Position numbers and translations under genes: made by a program. Of a stretch of 64,000 nt of DNA, positions 10,711-19,609 are shown one piece after another; position 1 is the first letter of the stretch; every line of letters starts with the position of its first letter. The notes under the pieces are model-generated. The model saw nothing but the letters and a program-made list of their open reading frames with translations, was not told where the DNA came from and did no database searches. Source of the stretch: Flavobacterium psychrophilum (GTDB lineage: Bacteria; Bacteroidota; Bacteroidia; Flavobacteriales; Flavobacteriaceae). The stretch covers positions 62,001 through 126,000 of the forward strand of contig CAMCFT010000002.1 of NCBI GenBank assembly GCA_945874225.1. Direction: 5' to 3'.

Positions 10711-10745
10711 AAGACCTATGAGGTTTTAAAAACCTCATAGGTCTT
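10711..10745. terminator. Near-perfect palindromic bidirectional terminator
   Basis: Arms of 17 bases, AAGACCTATGAGGTTTT and its exact complement, separated by one base. It sits between the convergent E1 and flippase genes, followed by T-rich sequence on the right. Confidence 0.75.
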
Positions 10746-10790
10746 ATTATTATATGTAAGAGCAAAATTTCAATCCTTGATTCATAATAT

Positions 10791-12287
10791 TTACTTCATA
10801 ATTTTAAACTTTCTCAGGACATTGTCAATAACCTCATTTATTTCGATAGAAATTACAAATCTATAATTGAGATAAACATAGGCAATAGTCATTAATATCG
10901 ATTTTAAAACAATCGAAATAATAGGATTAAAAGGAAACTCCCAAAAGTAAAACACAAGAAACAAAACAAGCGTAAGAGCTATTGAATACAAGGTTTGTTT
11001 GGTAAAAGGATATAAGTTTAATTTTTTTACCACAAAAAGCAATTTGGCTAAACTGTATAAAGTAATAGACAATAATGTCGCAAATGCCGAACCTATAATA
11101 CCATAAATTGGAATGAAAATCATATTTAACACTACCGTTAAAACTACCAAAACCACTCCCAAAAACAATACCGTTCGATAATATTTTGTATTGAAAATAA
11201 TAGCGTTATTATTCCCCAAAATCAAATCAAAATATTTGGAAAGACCAATCATAAAAACTACAGGAATACCAGTAAGATATAGTAATTTTTCATCCTCAGT
11301 TTTCAGCCCATGAATAATAATTTCATACAATTTATTGATATTCAAAAAAACACCAAGCATCACATAACCACCCACAACTTGCAAAGTAATAGACGTTTTT
11401 TTGTATAAAATATTCATTTCATCGTGCTTATTCTCATGCATCAGTTTTGCTGTAATGGGATACACAATTTGATGCATTGCACGACTGGGAACCGAAATAA
11501 CCAGAGCAATATAAGTCGCCACCGAATAAAAGGCTATATTATCAATAATCATATATTGATTGAGCATAATTTTGTCTCCATCCAAAAGCAAATTAGCCAC
11601 ACTTCCTGACAAAATAATATAAAAAGTATAGGTCAAAATAGCTTTGGTATTAACTGGTATTTTGAACTGAAAATTAGGTTTTTCGACACTAAACGCATAA
11701 AACATCGTTACCAAAAGTGCAAAAAGATATACAACAGCAGTAGCATAGACAAAGCCTTCGACAGTAATCCAGTTATAATAAACTCCAACTAATAAAAATA
11801 AAGATGCTGATCGCAAACCTACTTCTTTAATGAAATTTCCAAAAACAGAATGCATATGAACTCGCAGCCAAGCATAAAAAATTTCGAAATAAGCCATACA
11901 CAAACCAATGAATGGAATAAGCCAAATATAATTTTTTACGATGATATTCTTTTTTGATAAGAAGAATAAAATTTCGTCAAAAAAGTAAAAACCAATCAAA
12001 CACATTGGAATAATCACTAAAAATGGAAATAAAACAGTGAAAGATAAAAAACGTGACCTTTCCTCATTGGTTTCATATTGAGAATAGAATTTTACCAAGG
12101 TATTTTGCATTCCGATAGCGAATAATGGCATAATTACATTAGCCCATGATAATATGTAATTATTTAAACCATAAAAAGTTGCCCCAAGAAAAACCGGATA
12201 CAAATAAATGGTATTGATACCTCCAATCGCAAAACCTATGTATGTTATTATGGTATTTTTAAACGACTGATTTAATACTATTCCCAT
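10791..12287 (-). CDS. Polysaccharide flippase (Wzx/MOP superfamily)
   Basis: A 498-aa integral membrane protein with about 12-14 hydrophobic segments and no soluble domain, the pattern of MOP-superfamily exporters that flip lipid-linked oligosaccharides across the inner membrane. The first helix begins at once (NTIITYIGFAIGGINTIYLYPVFLG), typical of polysaccharide biosynthesis flippases in this phylum. It is the last gene of the minus-strand envelope cluster, 42 bases after the glycosyltransferase. The cargo is unknown. A MATE-type drug exporter is less likely given the neighbours. Confidence 0.85.
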   Translation of the reverse strand: MGIVLNQSFKNTIITYIGFAIGGINTIYLYPVFLGATFYGLNNYILSWANVIMPLFAIGMQNTLVKFYSQYETNEERSRFLSFTVLFPFLVIIPMCLIGFYFFDEILFFLSKKNIIVKNYIWLIPFIGLCMAYFEIFYAWLRVHMHSVFGNFIKEVGLRSASLFLLVGVYYNWITVEGFVYATAVVYLFALLVTMFYAFSVEKPNFQFKIPVNTKAILTYTFYIILSGSVANLLLDGDKIMLNQYMIIDNIAFYSVATYIALVISVPSRAMHQIVYPITAKLMHENKHDEMNILYKKTSITLQVVGGYVMLGVFLNINKLYEIIIHGLKTEDEKLLYLTGIPVVFMIGLSKYFDLILGNNNAIIFNTKYYRTVLFLGVVLVVLTVVLNMIFIPIYGIIGSAFATLLSITLYSLAKLLFVVKKLNLYPFTKQTLYSIALTLVLFLVFYFWEFPFNPIISIVLKSILMTIAYVYLNYRFVISIEINEVIDNVLRKFKIMK

Positions 12288-12329
12288 TATCTGATTTTAG
12301 ATTGTTGATTAACGATTTTTGATTTTTGA

Positions 12330-13613
12330 TTAATTAATCAATTCAACCAATTTCCCAGTCAGACTCTTTCTGGAATATTGCTGTAAACCCACAGCATTCG
12401 ATTGCAGTTTTCCTTCCAAAAATTGATTGTAATAGCCCAAAAGTACACTTTTTAGTTTCATCTTTTCGGAATAGTCAAAAAATACGCCTGTATTGGTATT
12501 GGTAATAATTTCGGCAAAATCGGAACCGCATGGACCAATAGCAATAATAGGTCTTCCAGAAACCATATATTCGAATAATTTTCCAGGGATAATACTTTTG
12601 GTGTCTTCTGAATTGATTTCGATAAGCAACAAAACTTGTGATTTTCTTTGATGTGCAATCGCTTCGGAATGCGAAACATAACCTAAATTATTCAAATACG
12701 GATTCAATCCAAATTGAGCAATGGTATCCAAGACTTCCTGACTCACCGCTCCAATTAATTTTATTTCCAAATGCGATTTAAAATCAGGAATTTCACTAAT
12801 TAATTCTACCAAACTTTCCCAAAATAGTTGAGGATTTCTTTCAGATAAAAAAGAACCAATATGAGCCAAAGAAAATTTAGTATCCAATGCCTGTTTAACA
12901 ACATTTTCTGTGTCATAACCATTCGTAATTACCGCAATTGGTTTGTTTGTAATGGCCTGAAATTCGGTTTTTGTGGTATTGCTGGTCACGATAATTGTGT
13001 CGGCAGAATTTAAAACCTGATGTTCTAAAGATTTGTGCTTTTTGGCAGCATAACTGGACAATCTCAAAGATTTGTGATAGCCAATAGTTGTCCAAGGATC
13101 ACGAAAATCGGCAAACCATTTTACACCTAATTTTTGTTTTAATTCCAGTCCAATAAGGTGCAAACTATGTGGTGGTCCGGAAGTGACAATGGTGTCAATT
13201 TCATTTTCCACGATGTATTTCTCTAAAAATGCAACCGAAGGTTTCACCCAAAAAACACGAGCGTCAGGGATAAACAAATTGCCCCGAATCCAAAGAAATA
13301 CTTTATCCAGAAAAGATTGCTTTTTCTGGTTTGGAATAATTCCCGAATTCATTTTTTTGGTTTTATTCTTCGAAAGAAATGAAGCCAATTGATAAGGCTC
13401 AAAGATTTTATGCTTTAAAATAATAGCCTTATCTGAAACTTCATTTACCAAGTTTTCATCAACAATAGGATACGTTGGATTCTCCGGAATATAAACAATA
13501 GGCTGAATATCAAAATCAGGTAAATATTTCACGAATTTCAACCAACGCTGAACGCCTGGTCCGCCAGCTGGAGGCCAATAATAGGTTATGATGAGAAGTT
13601 TTTTTGGTTTCAA
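12330..13613 (-). CDS. Glycosyltransferase, GT4-like (GT-B fold)
   Basis: A 427-aa GT-B fold glycosyltransferase. The start carries the glycine-rich N-terminal loop WPPAGGPGVQRWLKFVKYLP typical of GT4 enzymes; the C-terminal half holds the donor-binding EX7E-like region around SIIPGKLFEYMVSGRPIIAIGP. It transfers a sugar from a nucleotide donor to a lipid-linked or glycan acceptor at the cytoplasmic face of the membrane. It lies 3 bases after the 74-aa gene and 42 bases before the flippase, so all are probably one transcript for surface polysaccharide. Donor and acceptor cannot be told from sequence. Confidence 0.88.
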   Translation of the reverse strand: MKPKKLLIITYYWPPAGGPGVQRWLKFVKYLPDFDIQPIVYIPENPTYPIVDENLVNEVSDKAIILKHKIFEPYQLASFLSKNKTKKMNSGIIPNQKKQSFLDKVFLWIRGNLFIPDARVFWVKPSVAFLEKYIVENEIDTIVTSGPPHSLHLIGLELKQKLGVKWFADFRDPWTTIGYHKSLRLSSYAAKKHKSLEHQVLNSADTIIVTSNTTKTEFQAITNKPIAVITNGYDTENVVKQALDTKFSLAHIGSFLSERNPQLFWESLVELISEIPDFKSHLEIKLIGAVSQEVLDTIAQFGLNPYLNNLGYVSHSEAIAHQRKSQVLLLIEINSEDTKSIIPGKLFEYMVSGRPIIAIGPCGSDFAEIITNTNTGVFFDYSEKMKLKSVLLGYYNQFLEGKLQSNAVGLQQYSRKSLTGKLVELIN

Positions 13614-13616
13614 GAT

Positions 13617-13841
13617 TTATTGTTTCACATAAATTGAATTAAAATCATTGATTAACAATGGAATATTTTTATACAATCCTTTTATGATAATATACAAAAC
13701 TGGGAAAAATGGTATTATTGAGTAAAACCTTAGTTTATTTGAAAAAACATGGATTCCATACAAAACTCCTATTATAAATCCAGTAAGGAAGAGAAAAAAC
13801 AAAACCTTTTGAAACGATTTTAACCTGAACAATTCTTTCAT
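13617..13841 (-). CDS. Small two-helix membrane protein, unknown
   Basis: 74 aa with two hydrophobic segments (about residues 12-30 and 38-55) flanked by basic residues. It is packed between the nucleotidyltransferase (4-base gap) and the glycosyltransferase (3-base gap) in the same direction, so it is very likely translated as part of the operon. I do not recognise a family. It could be an accessory membrane subunit of the polysaccharide machinery. Confidence 0.6.
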   Translation of the reverse strand: MKELFRLKSFQKVLFFLFLTGFIIGVLYGIHVFSNKLRFYSIIPFFPVLYIIIKGLYKNIPLLINDFNSIYVKQ

Positions 13842-13845
13842 ATTA

Positions 13846-14307
13846 TTAATTTATATTTTTTAGTTTCTCCAACTCTTCAATGTCTAATTGATCCTTAAGT
13901 CTATTACAAGCTTTTTTTGTTTTAATCAAATTTTCATAATCTAAAAAATAAACAGGTACTTCTTGTAAAATTACAATTGTTGCATTCTGAAACAAATCCT
14001 CAAAAATTTCATTCTCTAAACCTTTAACCGAAGTCATTACATCCAATCTCAAATCATAAGAAATGGTAAAATCTGTAAAGCCGGCAACAAATTGCATCGT
14101 TTCAATTTGAGGAAAATCTCCAATCCCAATGGAAGTAAAAGCCAAACGCAAATTTTTTCTATTCTCTAATGTATCCTCTAATAAAATATCAATATCCCCA
14201 GTATTTCTAGTATAACCATAAATATTTACAGCTAAACCACCAATGGTTAAATAACGAACATTATTTTCGTTGAATACTTTCCAAATATTTAAAATTTCTT
14301 GAAGCAT
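13846..14307 (-). CDS. Nucleotidyltransferase-fold protein (AbiEii/MenT-like)
   Basis: A 153-aa minimal nucleotidyltransferase. The fold signature is present: TIGGLAVNIYGYTRNTGDID at about residues 20-39, i.e. the GG helix start followed by the DxD metal motif of GDIDILLED. Proteins of this size and type are often annotated as nucleotidyl transferase AbiEii toxin family, or as uncharacterised nucleotidyltransferases. Its start codon overlaps the stop of the upstream 54-aa gene (TAATG), showing translational coupling. It sits inside the polysaccharide operon. Whether it acts as a toxin, an RNA-modifying enzyme or a sugar-nucleotide enzyme cannot be decided here. Confidence 0.72.
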   Translation of the reverse strand: MLQEILNIWKVFNENNVRYLTIGGLAVNIYGYTRNTGDIDILLEDTLENRKNLRLAFTSIGIGDFPQIETMQFVAGFTDFTISYDLRLDVMTSVKGLENEIFEDLFQNATIVILQEVPVYFLDYENLIKTKKACNRLKDQLDIEELEKLKNIN

Positions 14308-14471
14308 TATTTTTTCTGAATAATTCTTGGAGCAGTTTTCAAGGCATATGAAAGTTCGACCAATGCCATAAATCTTTCAATTCTTTCAGAATACAACTTT
14401 TGCAAATCAGAAGATTTGTTAATGGCTTCTTTTCTTTGAGTTGTGTTTTTTATTTTGTTTTGAGATTTCAT
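14307..14471 (-). CDS. Small basic protein coupled to the nucleotidyltransferase
   Basis: A 54-aa reading frame that begins MKSQNKIKNTTQRKEAINKS and ends TAPRIIQKK. The N-terminal 20 residues are lysine/asparagine rich and the rest is a probable amphipathic helix (LYSERIERFMALVELSYALK). Its TAA stop overlaps the ATG of the nucleotidyltransferase. The overlap, direction and conservative composition support a real gene. It may be a partner or antitoxin of the downstream protein, by analogy with two-gene nucleotidyltransferase modules; I recognise no family. Confidence 0.6.
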   Translation of the reverse strand: MKSQNKIKNTTQRKEAINKSSDLQKLYSERIERFMALVELSYALKTAPRIIQKK

Positions 14472-14513
14472 ATTCAAATGTACAATTTTAGAAAGGCATT
14501 TAATCTATTCTCT

Positions 14514-16940
14514 TTACTCTTGTTTCTTTTTTCTTTGCTCAAAATAAATTCCGCCCACTAATAACAAAAACATTCCCAACGAACTAATTAGCGTAATCGT
14601 GCTTCCGGTTTGTATTACTTGTGGTTCAAACTTGAATTCTATGACGTGTTTTCCTGTTGGAACTTCCATTGCTCGTAAAACATAATCTACCAGAAAATGA
14701 TCCGTTTTTTTGCCATCAATGTAGGCGTTCCATCCTTTTTCATAATAGATTTCAGAGAAAACCGCCAAACCATTTCCAGAGTTTTCAGAAGAATATTTAA
14801 GATAATTCGGTTTGTATAAATCTAATTGTATTGTTCCTCTGTTATCAAATTTTCTATTTAACCCAACATCCGAAATATTTCCACCATTATTAAAATCATC
14901 GAAAACCGCAACATTTTTTGAATCCAACTTATCCAATGCTTTCATTTCTTCATCCGCAGAATTTACCACTGTCAATTCTTTTACAAACCAAGCATTTCCA
15001 TTAGCATTCGGATTTTGAACAGGGAACGAATTACCGGTAGAATCTGTTTGAATAATGTACTTTACATTCAACATATTGAGAATCTCGATATTGTTTTTCG
15101 CAATTTGGTAATCAAATAACTGCTGCATTCTTCTAGGCTTCACCGCACTGTATCCTCCAATCGATTTATGAAAATAAGAGGCTCTAGCACTTGATAAGTT
15201 ACCAGAAACTTCAAACACTCTATAGTGAGTCGTATCTTGCAAAATCTGTGTATCAGCAGGCGTTTCCTGAAAAGGAACCTCAACTTCTCTTTTGCTTACA
15301 AAACCTTCTCCATTAACATATTTTTTATCAACAAAAAACAAATCGAAAATCATCAATAATCCCACTAAAATGATTGCCGTATTTTGAGCTAATTTGTTTT
15401 TGATAAACAACCAAAAAACTCCTACCGCTAGCAACATAAAGAAACCGGAACGCAATAAATCAGCAGAATAAAGTGTCATTCTATCCGCTTTGAGCGCATC
15501 CACAAAACCTGGTCCGTAACTTTCTCTGAAATAACTGTCGTTTGCTCCTGCAAAACTGAAATTGCCCTTAAGTAAAAACAATCCCACAATAATTCCAAAA
15601 CCTACCGCAGCAGATTGCCACAATGCTTTGAACTGAGCCTCTTTTTCTAATTTAAAAAAGGATTGCAAGCCCATAATGGCCAAAACCGGAAAACACAATT
15701 CCAAGATAACCTGAATCGAAGAAACGGCTCTGAATTTGTTATACATTGGAATAGTATCAATGAAAAAGTCTGTCAATATGGAGAAATTTTTTCCCCAAGA
15801 AAGTACCAATGCAACGATAGCTCCGGAAAGGAATACATATTTAATTTTTCGTTTGTCTGCGAATAATGCCAAAATTCCCAAAAAGAAAACTACAATTCCT
15901 ATGTAAGCTGGTGCAGCGACAATGGGCTGATCTCCCCAATAGGTTGGCATTCCCGAAACGAAATCATTGGCCTGCGCTTCTGGAACTCCCTGCTCCATCA
16001 TAAACGAATACATATTACTGTCTTTACCCAATGCTTCACTATTGGAACCTCCAAAAAGTCGTGGCGCAATCAAATTGAAACTTTCGGCAATTCCATAACT
16101 GTATTCCGTGATGTATTCGTGAGACAAGGCACTGTTGCTGACATTTTTTGTACCATCTGTATTAAAAGTCAATTCGCTTTTTCCGCGTGTGCTGAAATTG
16201 GCATATTCGGCTGTGGCCAATAAGTTCGTGGCATTTGCGCCAATGGCGAAAATTCCGGCTATTGCCAAAACTCCAAATGAAGTTAAAAGCGATTTATATT
16301 CCTTTTCTTTTACTGCCTGATAAATAAAATAACCCGATAAAATCAATAAGAAAATCAATAAATAATAAGTCATTTGAAAGTGATTGGCATTGATTTCCAA
16401 GGCTACGGCGAACATCGTCAGCAATCCTCCCCAAATATACTTTTTTTGGAAAACCAATATAAAACCGGCAATAACCAATGGCATATACCCTATTGCGTGA
16501 GCTTTGGCGTTATGACCAACACCCAGAATAATTATCAAATAAGTTGAAAATCCGAAAGCCAAAGCACCGAAAAAAGCCTTGAGTGGATCCACTTTTAAAA
16601 CCAATAATAAACCATAAAAACCAAGGAAATACAAAAACAAATAATCGGCAGGACGAGGCAAAAACCGAATGGCATCATCAATCATTCCAATATAATCGTG
16701 AGGATATTTCGCCCCCAATTGATATGTTGGCATTCCTCCAAAAGCTGAATTTGTCCAATACGGTTCCTGATGTTCCGAAGCTCTGAAGTCATTTTGCTCC
16801 TTAGCCATTCCGGTATATTGCACAATATCGGATTGTGAAATTTGTTTTCCCTGCAAAACGGGATAAAAATAAATGAGGGAAATTAATACAAATCCAAGCA
16901 GGACTAAGGCGTGCGGATATAACTTTTGAAGTTGCTTCAT
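14514..16940 (-). CDS. YfhO-family membrane protein
   Basis: An 808-aa polytopic membrane protein of the YfhO family. These are large GT-C-like proteins; the Bacillus member is linked to glycosylation of lipoteichoic acid. Many hydrophobic segments fill residues 1-560, an extracytoplasmic domain lies between about 560 and 770 (with WNAYIDGKKTDHFLVDYVLRA, a family hallmark region), and a last helix precedes the tail QRKKKQE. It is the second gene of the minus-strand envelope cluster, 41 bases after the DUF4834 gene. The donor is probably a lipid-linked sugar. Family assignment is firm; the reaction is inferred. Confidence 0.85.
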   Translation of the reverse strand: MKQLQKLYPHALVLLGFVLISLIYFYPVLQGKQISQSDIVQYTGMAKEQNDFRASEHQEPYWTNSAFGGMPTYQLGAKYPHDYIGMIDDAIRFLPRPADYLFLYFLGFYGLLLVLKVDPLKAFFGALAFGFSTYLIIILGVGHNAKAHAIGYMPLVIAGFILVFQKKYIWGGLLTMFAVALEINANHFQMTYYLLIFLLILSGYFIYQAVKEKEYKSLLTSFGVLAIAGIFAIGANATNLLATAEYANFSTRGKSELTFNTDGTKNVSNSALSHEYITEYSYGIAESFNLIAPRLFGGSNSEALGKDSNMYSFMMEQGVPEAQANDFVSGMPTYWGDQPIVAAPAYIGIVVFFLGILALFADKRKIKYVFLSGAIVALVLSWGKNFSILTDFFIDTIPMYNKFRAVSSIQVILELCFPVLAIMGLQSFFKLEKEAQFKALWQSAAVGFGIIVGLFLLKGNFSFAGANDSYFRESYGPGFVDALKADRMTLYSADLLRSGFFMLLAVGVFWLFIKNKLAQNTAIILVGLLMIFDLFFVDKKYVNGEGFVSKREVEVPFQETPADTQILQDTTHYRVFEVSGNLSSARASYFHKSIGGYSAVKPRRMQQLFDYQIAKNNIEILNMLNVKYIIQTDSTGNSFPVQNPNANGNAWFVKELTVVNSADEEMKALDKLDSKNVAVFDDFNNGGNISDVGLNRKFDNRGTIQLDLYKPNYLKYSSENSGNGLAVFSEIYYEKGWNAYIDGKKTDHFLVDYVLRAMEVPTGKHVIEFKFEPQVIQTGSTITLISSLGMFLLLVGGIYFEQRKKKQE

Positions 16941-16981
16941 TAAATTGGTTTTGGGTTTTGGGTCTTAGCTTTTGGGTAAAT

Positions 16982-17263
16982 TTAATCTATTTCTTCGTAA
17001 TCAACATAATCACCCACTTTTTTGGTTTCGCGAGATTTTTTAGCATTGGCTGTATTAATAATGATTTCGTCGTTATTGGGTGTTTTTTGCCAAGAATTAC
17101 ACTGAGCATTTTGTTGCTGCTTTTGAAAATTTTCTCCTGCTTTCTCCACTACTTTTTTAACCAATAAAGGCAAAAATAATTTAGCCAAAAATTTAAAAAT
17201 ATAGTAAAAAGCCAATATGTAAAATATTGTTTTTATAATTCCATAACCTGAAGCCGTTTGCAT
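16982..17263 (-). CDS. DUF4834-type small membrane protein
   Basis: About 93 aa starting MQTASGYGIIKTIFYILAFYY: one N-terminal hydrophobic segment, a basic helix (VKKVVEKAGENF), then a low-complexity polar tail ending in an acidic YVDYEEID. The pattern matches DUF4834, small Bacteroidota proteins of unknown role usually found next to YfhO. An upstream in-frame ATG at 17305 would add 14 residues, but the internal start fits the family better. First gene of the envelope cluster. Confidence 0.65.
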   Translation of the reverse strand: MQTASGYGIIKTIFYILAFYYIFKFLAKLFLPLLVKKVVEKAGENFQKQQQNAQCNSWQKTPNNDEIIINTANAKKSRETKKVGDYVDYEEID

Positions 17264-17343
17264 AATCAAATAATTTTTGGCAAAATTAACAATTCCATCG
17301 TTCAAAATTAAAATATCATTCTTAAATAAATAATAAAATATAG

Positions 17344-17351
17344 TACATTTG
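17344..17351 (+). promoter_or_regulatory. -7 promoter box before the barrel protein gene
   Basis: TACATTTG fits TAnnTTTG, 35 bases before the ATG at 17387. Confidence 0.5.
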
Positions 17352-17386
17352 AAAAGCGTTATCCCCTTTTAACCTAAAAAAATAGT

Positions 17387-18322
17387 ATGTACAAAATCAA
17401 AACCTTAGTTGCCGCAGCCTTTTTTATGATTCCATTGATTCATTATGGGCAGCGCACCGACCAAATCAACTCGAATAGACCCGGCGAAACAATGTCAGCT
17501 TTTGCTGTTGGAAAATCCGTTATTCAGTTAGAAACAGGGATTTATGGCATTCAGGAACATCATAGTATATTGAATTATGATGCCAATGGTTTTGGAATTG
17601 ATATGACTTTGAGATGGGGATTGTTTATAGAAAGACTGGAATTAATTGCCGATTTTCAATATCAATACGAAACATTTAATCCAAACATTATTTACCCAGA
17701 TAGATCAGCGATGAAACAAACCGTTTTTGGAGCTAAATACTTGATTTATGATCCTTTCAAAAATTACGAAAAACAAATCAATGTATACAGCTGGAAAGCG
17801 AATCATTCTTTTAATTGGCATCAATTAATTCCTGCCGTTTCCGTTTTTGCCGGTGCCAATCTTACTTTCTCTAGTAATCCTTATTATTTTTCTCCAGATG
17901 CCGCCATTTCTCCAAAAATTATGGCAATTTTCCAAAACCATTTGGGTGATGGAACCTGGGTTTTCGTAACCAATATCATAGGTGATTACATTGGAACCGA
18001 TTATCCAAGTTATGGTTATGGAATTACCCTGACCAAAGGTTTCAATAGGAAATGGTCGGGTTTCATAGAAAATCAAGGCTACAAAAGCGATTTTTACAGT
18101 GACGCCATTATTCGTGGCGGAGCCGCTTTTTTAATCCACAATGATATGCAAATTGATGCTTCCATAAGCAGTAGTTTAAAAACTACACCTTCCATTTTGT
18201 ATGGAGGTATTGGATTTTCCTGGCGTTATGATGCCAATTACAAGGAAGTTCGAATGAAAGTGGACACAGGAGATTCAGATAAAAAAGCCAAAAGAAGAGC
18301 TAAAAAAACTAAAAAGGGATAA
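17387..18322 (+). CDS. Outer-membrane beta-barrel protein, MetA-pathway/transporter-like
   Basis: 311 aa with a signal peptide (MYKIKTLVAAAFFMIPLIHYGQ). The mature start DQINSNRPGETMSAFAVGKSVIQLETG is the typical opening of the family labelled putative MetA-pathway of phenol degradation / transporter, a predicted outer-membrane barrel. The remainder alternates aromatic and polar residues in strand-like segments. An unusual lysine-rich tail (DKKAKRRAKKTKKG) follows the barrel. Despite the family name there is no link here to phenol degradation. It is followed after 21 bases by an acetyltransferase-like gene on the same strand, so the two may be co-transcribed. Confidence 0.7.
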   Translation: MYKIKTLVAAAFFMIPLIHYGQRTDQINSNRPGETMSAFAVGKSVIQLETGIYGIQEHHSILNYDANGFGIDMTLRWGLFIERLELIADFQYQYETFNPNIIYPDRSAMKQTVFGAKYLIYDPFKNYEKQINVYSWKANHSFNWHQLIPAVSVFAGANLTFSSNPYYFSPDAAISPKIMAIFQNHLGDGTWVFVTNIIGDYIGTDYPSYGYGITLTKGFNRKWSGFIENQGYKSDFYSDAIIRGGAAFLIHNDMQIDASISSSLKTTPSILYGGIGFSWRYDANYKEVRMKVDTGDSDKKAKRRAKKTKKG

Positions 18323-18343
18323 ACTTTTACAACATAAAAATAA

Positions 18344-19462
18344 ATGATTACCATAAAAGAAGCCGTTACCAAAAAGGAAATGACCGAGTTCGTGAAATTT
18401 CCTTTCTCCTTATACAAAGACAACAAATATTGGGTTCCGCCCATCATTGCTGATGAATTGGAATCCTTTGACAAAACCAAAAATCCAGTTTTCGAAAATG
18501 CGGAAGCCTACTTTTATTTGGCTTATCAAAAAAATGAAATTGTGGGAAGAATTGCTGCCATCATCAATTGGGGCGAAGTCAATGACCAGCAAAAGAAAAA
18601 AGTTCGTTTTGGCTGGTTTGATGTGATTGATGATATTGAAGTGACAAAAGCATTATTGGAAAAAGTCTATGAATTGGGTCGAAAAAATAATTTAGACCAC
18701 ATTGAAGGTCCAATGGGCTTTTCCAATTTGGACAAAGTAGGCGTTCTCACCGAAGGTTTTGAAGAAATGGGAACGATGATAACCTGGTACAATCATCCTT
18801 ATTTCGCTACTCATTTAGAACAATTGGGATTTGTAAAGGAGAAAGAATACATCGAAAGTATTTTCCCTTTTTCGAATGTGAAACCGGAATTCTTCTCAAA
18901 AGCACAAGCATTAATCAAAAAACGATATGAACTAACCAGTTTGACCTTTACCAAAACAAAAGACATTATGCCGTTAGTGGACAAGATGTTTGATTTGTTT
19001 AATAGTTCTTATGCAAGTTTATCCTCCTTTGTTGCCATTTCTGATGTTCAAAAAGAATATTTCAAGAAGAAATACATCAGCTTCATCAATCCGGAATATA
19101 TCAAATTTGTGATGGACAAGAACAATGATATTGTGGCTTTCAGCATTGTAATGCCCAGTTTCTCGGAAGCTTTACAGAAAGCTAAGGGCAAACTCTTCCC
19201 TTTTGGATTTTATCATTTGCTAAAAGCCAGAAAAGAAAGCAAAGATGTTGTTTTTTACTTAATAGGCGTTCATCCTGAATATCAAAACAAAGGGGTCACA
19301 GCCATTATTTTTGATGAATATTACAAGACTTTTACCGAAAAAGGAATAATTAATTGCATAAGAACTCCGGAACTCGAAGATAATCACGCCATTCATAATT
19401 TATGGAAAAATTTTGATCCAAGAATCCACTGTAAGAGAAAAACATTTATAAAAAATCTTTGA
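18344..19462 (+). CDS. GNAT-like acyltransferase (YghO type)
   Basis: A 372-aa cytoplasmic protein. The C-terminal part has a GNAT acetyl-CoA-binding signature: FYLIGVHPEYQNKGVTAIIF, with the Q-x-x-G-x loop. The N-terminal part (KFPFSLYKDNKYWVPP, then VGRIAAIIN and HIEGPMGFSNLDKVGVLTEGF) matches the two-domain YghO-like family of N-acetyltransferases. No substrate can be named. It is sometimes mislabelled as GTP cyclohydrolase; no such motif is visible. It follows the beta-barrel gene by 21 bases. Confidence 0.75.
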   Translation: MITIKEAVTKKEMTEFVKFPFSLYKDNKYWVPPIIADELESFDKTKNPVFENAEAYFYLAYQKNEIVGRIAAIINWGEVNDQQKKKVRFGWFDVIDDIEVTKALLEKVYELGRKNNLDHIEGPMGFSNLDKVGVLTEGFEEMGTMITWYNHPYFATHLEQLGFVKEKEYIESIFPFSNVKPEFFSKAQALIKKRYELTSLTFTKTKDIMPLVDKMFDLFNSSYASLSSFVAISDVQKEYFKKKYISFINPEYIKFVMDKNNDIVAFSIVMPSFSEALQKAKGKLFPFGFYHLLKARKESKDVVFYLIGVHPEYQNKGVTAIIFDEYYKTFTEKGIINCIRTPELEDNHAIHNLWKNFDPRIHCKRKTFIKNL

Positions 19463-19467
19463 AAAGA

Positions 19468-19502
19468 GTGGTCAGCCTGCCTGTCGGCAGACAGGTGGTC
19501 AG
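19468..19502. repeat. Short palindromic insert flanked by an 8-bp direct repeat
   Basis: GTGGTCAG occurs at 19468-19475 and again at 19495-19502. Between them lie 19 bases containing most of a hairpin with arms CCTGTC (19480-19485) and GACAGG (19490-19495). Confidence 0.55.
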
Positions 19503-19531
19503 TTTGAAAAACAATAATCAGTTCATACAAA

Positions 19532-19561
19532 AAAAACCTTTCAAATTAACGAAAGGTTTTT
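19532..19561. terminator. Bidirectional terminator
   Basis: AAAAACCTTTC pairs with GAAAGGTTTTT over an 8-base loop, with A run before and T run after. It lies between convergent genes. Confidence 0.8.
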
Positions 19562-19609
19562 CTATTTATAATAACTGCTCACTAAAAACTGAACACTGAA
19601 CACTAATTA

